Positions 63,302 to 64,000 of a DNA stretch of 64,000 bases are shown piece after piece. Position 1 is the stretch's first letter. Each line of letters begins with the position of its first letter. The notes under the pieces are model-generated. The model made no database searches. It saw only the letters and a list, made by a program, of their open reading frames with translations, and was not told the DNA's origin. Origin of the DNA: Bacteroidota bacterium (GTDB lineage: Bacteria > Bacteroidota > Bacteroidia > Bacteroidales > Lentimicrobiaceae); contig JAEZNO010000004.1 of NCBI GenBank assembly GCA_023441805.1, positions 35,338 to 99,337 of the forward strand. The letters run 5' to 3'. The translations under genes and the position numbers were made by a program.

Positions 63302-64000
63302 TTACAAAGTTAAGATTTCATCGTATTCTTTAACAGTTTGCTTATGACCATAGTAGTTCTTCCAACACCTTGATAATGATTCACTTATTGTATGTGCTAA
63401 CGCAGGAGTTTTCATGCTTATGCTACTATGAGGTCTCATTGTGTTATATATCCATATGATTCTTTCCAGTTCATATGCTGCTTCTTTGCGTGTTTTTAGC
63501 TTAATCTGGTTCAACCATTCCATCTTCAGAATGCCATTAACTCGTTCTGCAACAGCATTTTCTTTGGGATCACCATTTTCGGTCATACTTATTTGTATGT
63601 TATTGGTTGTAAGTTTTTTAACATACTCATCACAGCAATATTGTACGCCTCTGTCTGAGTGATGGATGATTCCTGTTACTCCTTTTGGAACCTGTGAAAG
63701 TGCCATTTCAAGAGCTTCAACGGTGTACTTAGCTTGTAAGGTTGGGCCTAAACTCCAACCTATTATCTTTCTGGAGTACAGATCAGTAATTAAACTGAGG
63801 AATCCAAAGCCTTCAGATGTATGGATGTAAGTGATATCACTTACCCATATTTGATGAGGCCTGGTTGGGTCAATATCCTTTATAAGGTTCTTGTATTTGT
63901 GTAGCCAGTGGTCGCTGTAAGTGGTTCTAATTCCTCTTATACGCCTAACCAGCAACTGATTGTCTCTTAAGAACTTAAAAAATGCATCCCGACCAATGCT
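63302..64000 (-). CDS. IS3-family transposase, DDE integrase part (runs off the window end)
   Basis: The visible 232 residues carry the end of the HTH_21 region (SIGRDAFFKFLRDNQLLVRR) and an rve-type integrase core with the three catalytic acids: Asp in VSDITYIHT, Asp in IHHSDRGVQY and Glu in NAVAERVNGILK. This is OrfB of an IS3 element, which cuts and joins DNA ends during transposition. The frame is open to the last base of the window, so the N terminus is missing. No frameshift or stop interrupts the part seen. Confidence 0.93.
   Translation of the reverse strand, partial: SIGRDAFFKFLRDNQLLVRRIRGIRTTYSDHWLHKYKNLIKDIDPTRPHQIWVSDITYIHTSEGFGFLSLITDLYSRKIIGWSLGPTLQAKYTVEALEMALSQVPKGVTGIIHHSDRGVQYCCDEYVKKLTTNNIQISMTENGDPKENAVAERVNGILKMEWLNQIKLKTRKEAAYELERIIWIYNTMRPHSSISMKTPALAHTISESLSRCWKNYYGHKQTVKEYDEILTL

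Larger units (their letters stand above)
63122..64000 (-). mobile_element. IS3-family insertion sequence, partial
   Basis: The transposase below identifies the element. The outer boundary is placed at CTGACTCGTCCTAAATTTTG near 63122, which resembles an IS3-type terminal repeat, but the opposite end is outside the window so the boundary cannot be confirmed. The orfA part also lies outside. Confidence 0.6.

Overview
The window reads as chromosome of a member of the Bacteroidota, most likely an anaerobic or microaerobic Bacteroidales-type organism. The evidence is a SusC/SusD/SusE starch locus, secreted proteins ending in type IX secretion (T9SS) sorting domains, a short RpoD-type sigma factor of 288 residues, almost no Shine-Dalgarno sequences, and many upstream regions carrying the Bacteroidota -7 box TAnnTTTG. 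A Bacteroides-type membrane pyrophosphatase and a flavodiiron protein fit an anaerobic or microaerobic life. I saw no rRNA or tRNA gene and no CRISPR array.

Bases 1 to about 43,000 are mostly core genome, in short operons on alternating strands. In order they hold a membrane pyrophosphatase (cut by the window start), a bifunctional nuclease, a small DIPF-repeat secreted protein, a T9SS cargo protein, TamB divergent from TsaD, a lipoprotein overlapping a flavodiiron protein, a topoisomerase IV A-like subunit, a BatA-type membrane protein, glutamate dehydrogenase, a YwqK-like lipoprotein with RlmB, and an AddA-like helicase-nuclease. The helicase gene overlaps mnmH, which is followed by a cysteine desulfurase-SelD fusion; together these form a compact 2-selenouridine tRNA module. 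Then come YchF, PBP1C, a DUF2279 protein, a phosphohexomutase, MltG, a GNAT protein, DapF, a DegP/HtrA protease, RpoD, a single-domain response regulator, PyrG and YidC.

Bases 42,000 to 50,200 are more accessory: a VOC protein, an unknown secreted protein, an acylphosphatase-like protein lacking its catalytic Asn, an outer-membrane barrel, a frameshifted relic of a BNR/Ycf48-type protein, a TPR histidine kinase with a NarL-type response regulator, and another T9SS cargo protein.

Bases 50,219 to 60,448 form a starch (alpha-glucan) utilisation locus: a SusR-like membrane regulator, SusC, SusD, a SusE/F-type lipoprotein, a GH13 alpha-amylase lipoprotein, and a secreted protein made of three near-identical putative starch-binding modules plus a T9SS sorting domain. 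A 15-bp palindrome lies just upstream of the susC -7 box, and a strong hairpin separates the susCDE part from the amylase gene. The likely division of labour is that the T9SS protein and the surface lipoproteins bind and cut starch, SusCD imports oligosaccharides, and the SusR-like protein controls expression.

Bases 60,449 to 64,000 are an unstable tail: repeat-rich, foldable intergenic DNA, an orphan B12-type radical SAM gene whose 3' end runs into a short-repeat family, a large imperfect inverted-repeat element, and an IS3-family transposase cut by the window end.
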